From Trogon surrucura (Eukaryota > Chordata > Aves > Trogoniformes > Trogonidae): a DNA stretch of 64,000 nucleotides. The DNA lies in NCBI GenBank assembly GCA_020746105.1, contig CM036617.1:166850912-166914911 (forward strand), read 5' to 3'. Both the position numbers and the translations under genes were made by a program. Below, piece by piece: positions 60,019 to 64,000 of this stretch. The first letter of the stretch is position 1. Each line of letters begins with the position of its first letter. A model generated the notes under the pieces. The model had not been told where the DNA came from. It ran no database searches and saw only the letters and a list, made by a program, of their open reading frames with translations.

Positions 60019-61764
60019 CTGAGGGGGGGGGGAAAAAAAGAGTAAAAAGGATCAGAGAAAACAAGGTGAAAATCTCAGGAGACATGTAAGAGCCTACGTG
60101 TTATTTTCTTCCTATATTCAACTCTATCCCAACTCAATTTAACAGGTAGCTGGTTACTATGATAGTGTTTCAGCACAGTAGTATAAAATTACCCCCTCAA
60201 ATCCATTCTACTTGCTAGCTAGCCACTTCTGCTAAATATGTGGGATGCAGAGGGGTACTGTGTTTTCTGATAAGTCTTATGCTCAAAGACAATGCAGCAG
60301 AAGGAATACTATAACATACTATCACGCCCTCTTCACCCCCACTTTAAGTATGCATGTTGGTTAACCATAACTAGTAACATCCTTGCTCCAGAATGCATTG
60401 TGTTTCTCATCGGGGCAAAAATACCATGAGGTTTGTGCTCTGTAGTCATATTACTCTACTGAAATTAGGAACAGGCATATCATGTGATCTCCACAATGAG
60501 ATACAAGTATAGTTTAATTCTTCTCTGAGCAAGATTTTTGCAGCACGTAACTGACTTATTTGTCTTACTCAAATCTTACAATTAAGAGTTATAGCTATAA
60601 ATCTATTTTAGTAGGTACTCCTGATAAATCCTGACAGCCCTGTAACAGATACAAACATGGAAAAACAGAAAGACATCTACACAGACCAACAATGGAGTGT
60701 AAGGAAACAATGTGAGAGCACCAGCCAACATGCTAAGTAATCATATTAGCACGTCAACTCTCTTATAGATGTCAAGTTATTATCCTGTAGATGTCATGAC
60801 AAAGAAGAAAACTGAGAAGAACTGAAGGAGGTTATACAAGTAGTTTTGAAAGTCTTAGTGGGGAGATCCTTCCAAGTATGAGTGAGAAAAATGGAAAAAA
60901 AAAGCACAAAGATTCTCATTTCAAAATGTGATCAAGCATGGCATCATGTTATTTATGTGAGGCACATATATGGGGAAAACGGAAGCTAAAGTATCAATAG
61001 GTGCAGAAAACTGTTAAAAGTCGTGCTACAATGAAAAATGCAAAGTGAAAAACAACAGCAGAAGACACTCCTCAGCACAGAATCACCAGATCTGTGTTCC
61101 TGAGGTTTCCCTTTTCCCCTCCCTCCATCTAATCCTCACACAGACTCATGAAAGGTCCCTTTCATGCCCAGCTATGTGACCTTTGGAAAATAAACTGCAA
61201 AGAGGAATAAATCAGAGACTAAAGATGTTGGAACAGCCACAAAAGAAAATTACAGTAGCAGCCAAAGGACACTGCAGTTTTCCCTCATTGCAGCCAAAGT
61301 GAGACGGGATTAGAAAAGACCTATTATTTAAACTGCTTAATCTAATCTAGCTCATTTTTATTGAAATGGCTTCAGGACAAACCACGTGAGCAACTCTCAG
61401 CTAGCAGATCTGAGGGATGGTAACCATCACCAGGGCAGAAGTGACAAGTAGCTGTAGTTGGAAGATGGCTTTTATCTGTGCACTAATGGCCAGCTCCCCA
61501 GAATCAAGTGTGCACACAACAGAGCTCTATTCTTAGTTGACCCCAGGTGGTACAGTAATAAACATACTAAGTACTCATATATGCACAGATATAATACTTT
61601 ATGCATGCATATTAAGTCTATTGTTGATAAAAGGATGGAAAACACAAGAGTTTTAAGAGTAAGAACAGGGAAGCTGTCCTCAGGAAACCAGTTTTATATG
61701 TGGCAGATTTCATATCAAGTTATAACCTCTGTCTTTGTGTACCATGACATCAATTTTCAATTAC
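60019..61764 (-). other. TTC26: TTC26 intron
   Basis: A 1.7 kb GT-AG intron (donor GTAATT at 61764). AT-rich, and no repeat family is recognised. Confidence 0.85.
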
Positions 61765-61820
61765 CTGTGGAGCTGTAGGTTCCAGGTCCTTAATCAGGTT
61801 ATAAGCCTCCTGCACATCAT
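61765..61820 (-). CDS. TTC26: TTC26 (IFT56) internal exon, most upstream exon in the window
   Basis: Encodes two leading bases (AT, completing an Asp codon) and DVQEAYNLIKDLEPTAPQ. Human has DDVQEAYNLIKDLEPTTPQ. Acceptor TTTCAG precedes 61820 and donor GTAATT starts at 61764. The exon is 56 nt. With the eight exons downstream this accounts for about 255 C-terminal residues of a protein that has 554 residues in human. The N-terminal half must lie to the right of the window, because no preceding exon was found before 64000. Confidence 0.96.
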
Positions 61821-63390
61821 CTGAAACAGCAGACGTTAGAACGCGTGACAGCTCGTAGCACACTTATTCTCTACAACATTCCCTAATAGTCATAGGCTAA
61901 GAAATAAAGCATTTAGACAGGAAGAAAAAGGCAGCTATAAATCACAGTGGATTTATATCACAATGGTGATGGTTTTTCCAGAACTCAAATAACAAACATG
62001 AGGTGAGTAATAGCTTCTTTATTACAACAGTTTTCCTAGTAGAGATGACTTGGCCCCCATGTTCATAATCCAGTGGCTGCCTTCTCAATCGTACAAGGTC
62101 AAGATAATAAATCCATCACATTCCTGCCTTTTCTCATATTTATTTACCCCTCAAGGAAGACAGGGTAATAAGATTCTGAAGGGAAACTTCATCTTTATCA
62201 ATATTTCAAAATCTGTCTGGCAGCTCTTACCTGATCCTAATTCTAACAAGCAAAAAACACTACTAGTACAAAGTTCAAATGTAAAGTCTGAATTCAGTAG
62301 ACAACTTCCTTGACACAAAAGTGAACTGAAAAGATCCTAAGCATTCCCTAAATCAGAAAAAGATGTTGGCCATATGGACAGCTTCATAAACCAACCCAGT
62401 GAAGATGACCTTTTTACAGGCAAAATTTTGATAATGCAGCCTTATATCATCTGCCCATAAGAACACACCTTATGAAGGAAAACCTTCTTTTTGGTGGCAC
62501 ATACCATCCATACACTTTGGAGCAGTACTCCAGGGCGGCCGAAGGCAATATACATTGGAACTGGTCATGCAGTAAGCCTGCACAAGGTACTAAAACTAGC
62601 CAAAGTCCATCTTTTGGGGTTTTTTTGGCTTTAAATACAAATAGGGGTTTTTTTCATTTTATTTTTGGTAAGCTCAGATCACCACCACCAAAAAAAAAAT
62701 TACAGCAGTCCTTGTTTTAATCAGTACCATCAACACAGAAATATGCTCTTCAGGCTCCACTGGAAGACTCTATCAAAGGTCATTGGAGCAGATTACAGCT
62801 GGATACCTGGCCCCAAACTCTGCTAAAAGCTGCTACCTTAAAGAGTTAAAAAAACTGGGATGCACGTTTGTGCTTCAGTCACTCCAGTTGAGAGCATGTC
62901 TTCACAAAAGCCTGTCTTTATCAGAGACCTTGTAAGGTTTGGAGAAACAGTTTTAGTCAGGAGAAGTAATGATTTATCACATTCTTAACCGACGCTGCTA
63001 CAGCAGCAAGACTTTAAAATGGAAACTTAGCCTAACCAGGAAAGTGGGTTTAATCCTAATTGCCCTCGGCTTCCTTTGTTGGAATGCTAGTCATCGGTAC
63101 ACCACGGTGAAGAACTGAAGCTAACTAATGAAAGCTACTGCAAGACTGACAGCAAATGAGTAAATGGGACTGATTTTTTTAAGTGGTGCAGATGTACTTT
63201 GCTTCTGTGTAAGTAGAACTTAATTTATATTATTATTAACAATATTACTGGGCAAGATAATTGGTAGTAATACCAATAAAACCTATAGCGATATTGGCAG
63301 CAAAAGTACTGGACTTTGAAAGGTGGCTGGAAACAGTGCCGCAGTGTAGTGACTAGCCTAGCGTAACGCTGGTTGTATGGATGATAGTAG
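61821..63390 (-). other. TTC26: TTC26 intron (runs off the window)
   Basis: AT-rich sequence upstream of the exon at 61765-61820. I searched for the preceding exon (human ...IPEARLNLVIYYLRQ) and did not see it. There are no clear repeats before the CR1 at 63391. Confidence 0.75.
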
Positions 63391-64000
63391 TGGATTCTGT
63401 ATACCTTGACTTTTGAAAGTCTTTGACATGGTCTCTTACACCTGTGTTATAGCCAAGCCTGAGAGAAAGGACTGGCTAAGTAAGATGATAAAGGGATGGA
63501 AAACTGGTCAGACTACCGAAGGACAGGACAGCAATCAGTCGTACACAATCCAACTGGTGGCTCATTACTCATCGAATCCCTCAGCGACTGATACTGTTAT
63601 AAAGGACCCAGAGGACAGGACAGGAGAGGAAGTACTCTCAGCAAGTTTACAAGTGATAAAAGATGGGGGAGAAAGCTCTCAGCTATTGAGAAGAAGCTCA
63701 ACAGGCTGGAAAAAAAAAAAAGGCTGAAAGGAATCTTGTGAAGTTCAATGAAGGCAAAATGCAAGACCTGCATCTTGCTTGGTTTGAACCAACTCTAAAC
63801 AGTGAGACAGGTGGGACAGGGGACTGAATGGCTAAAAGGCAACCTCAGGGTCCTGACAGACAGTGCAACCTTGCAGCAAAGGAGACCAACTGCACGCTGG
63901 GTCATATTAGCAAGAACGTAGCCATCAAGACAAGGGAAGGGATTCTTCTCTACCTGACACTTGCGAGATTGCACCTGGAATACCACGTCCAGTTTTGGGA
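63391..64000 (+). mobile_element. Old CR1 LINE fragment, continuing beyond the window
   Basis: The plus strand shows degraded CR1 reverse-transcriptase features in order. There is a start like VYLDFEKVFDMVSYT, a middle with GEEVLSASLQVIKDGGESSQ, a stretch like LKEIL.KFNEGKMQDLHL, then a GWLKGNLRVLTDS-type segment and finally ILLYLTLARLHLEYHVQFW at the window edge. Several frame changes are needed to follow these, so this is an inactive, old copy. It is on the strand opposite to TTC26, within its intron. The 3' end is not in the window. Confidence 0.8.

Noticed and set aside
1-64000. tRNA genes, rRNA, CRISPR arrays, bacterial operons
   Set aside because: None were seen on reading. The window is vertebrate nuclear DNA. 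No cloverleaf-type or regularly spaced repeat pattern was noticed, though a covariance-model scan was not possible here.

Overview
This is vertebrate nuclear DNA from a bird. It holds parts of two multi-exon genes with GT-AG introns, one CpG-island promoter, and many CR1 LINE 3' ends of the kind typical of bird genomes. One LTR resembles avian ERVL-type LTRs. I see no bacterial or phage content, operon, CRISPR array or tRNA. The exact species cannot be read from the sequence.

Layout. Positions 1-22293 (minus strand) hold the 5' part of UBN2 (ubinuclein-2): five coding exons at 21840-22293, 17203-17295, 10926-11027, 1104-1241 and 1-102. The gene runs off the left edge. Its promoter and CpG island span about 21.4-23.05 kb. 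Positions 23.05-38.19 kb are intergenic. They hold a head-to-head CR1 pair (30192-31539), an internally deleted CR1 (34051-34497), an isolated LTR (36490-37184) and a short CR1 tail (37787-37958). Positions 38.19-61.82 kb (minus strand) hold the 3' half of TTC26/IFT56: nine coding exons and a 3' UTR of about 1 kb. The 5' exons of TTC26 lie beyond the right edge. The last 0.6 kb is part of an old CR1.

Relationship of the genes. TTC26 lies upstream of UBN2 in the same orientation, the order I recall from mammals. They are functionally unrelated. UBN2 belongs to the HIRA/ubinuclein/CABIN1 H3.3-H4 chaperone system in the nucleus. TTC26 is an IFT-B subunit of intraflagellar transport in cilia. Every exon was placed by matching the translation to remembered human proteins and then checking splice sites and reading phase. 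All junctions in the window are GT-AG and keep frame, with one exception. UBN2 exon 1 is one base too long (454 instead of 453 nt), which can be traced to a run of seven C at 22201-22207.

I found no convincing undescribed biological system. The points most worth checking are the UBN2 exon 1 frame break, the inverted CR1 pair, a CpG-rich old repeat with a Cys/His finger-like tail at about 8.45-8.91 kb, and several very old CR1-like relics inside introns.
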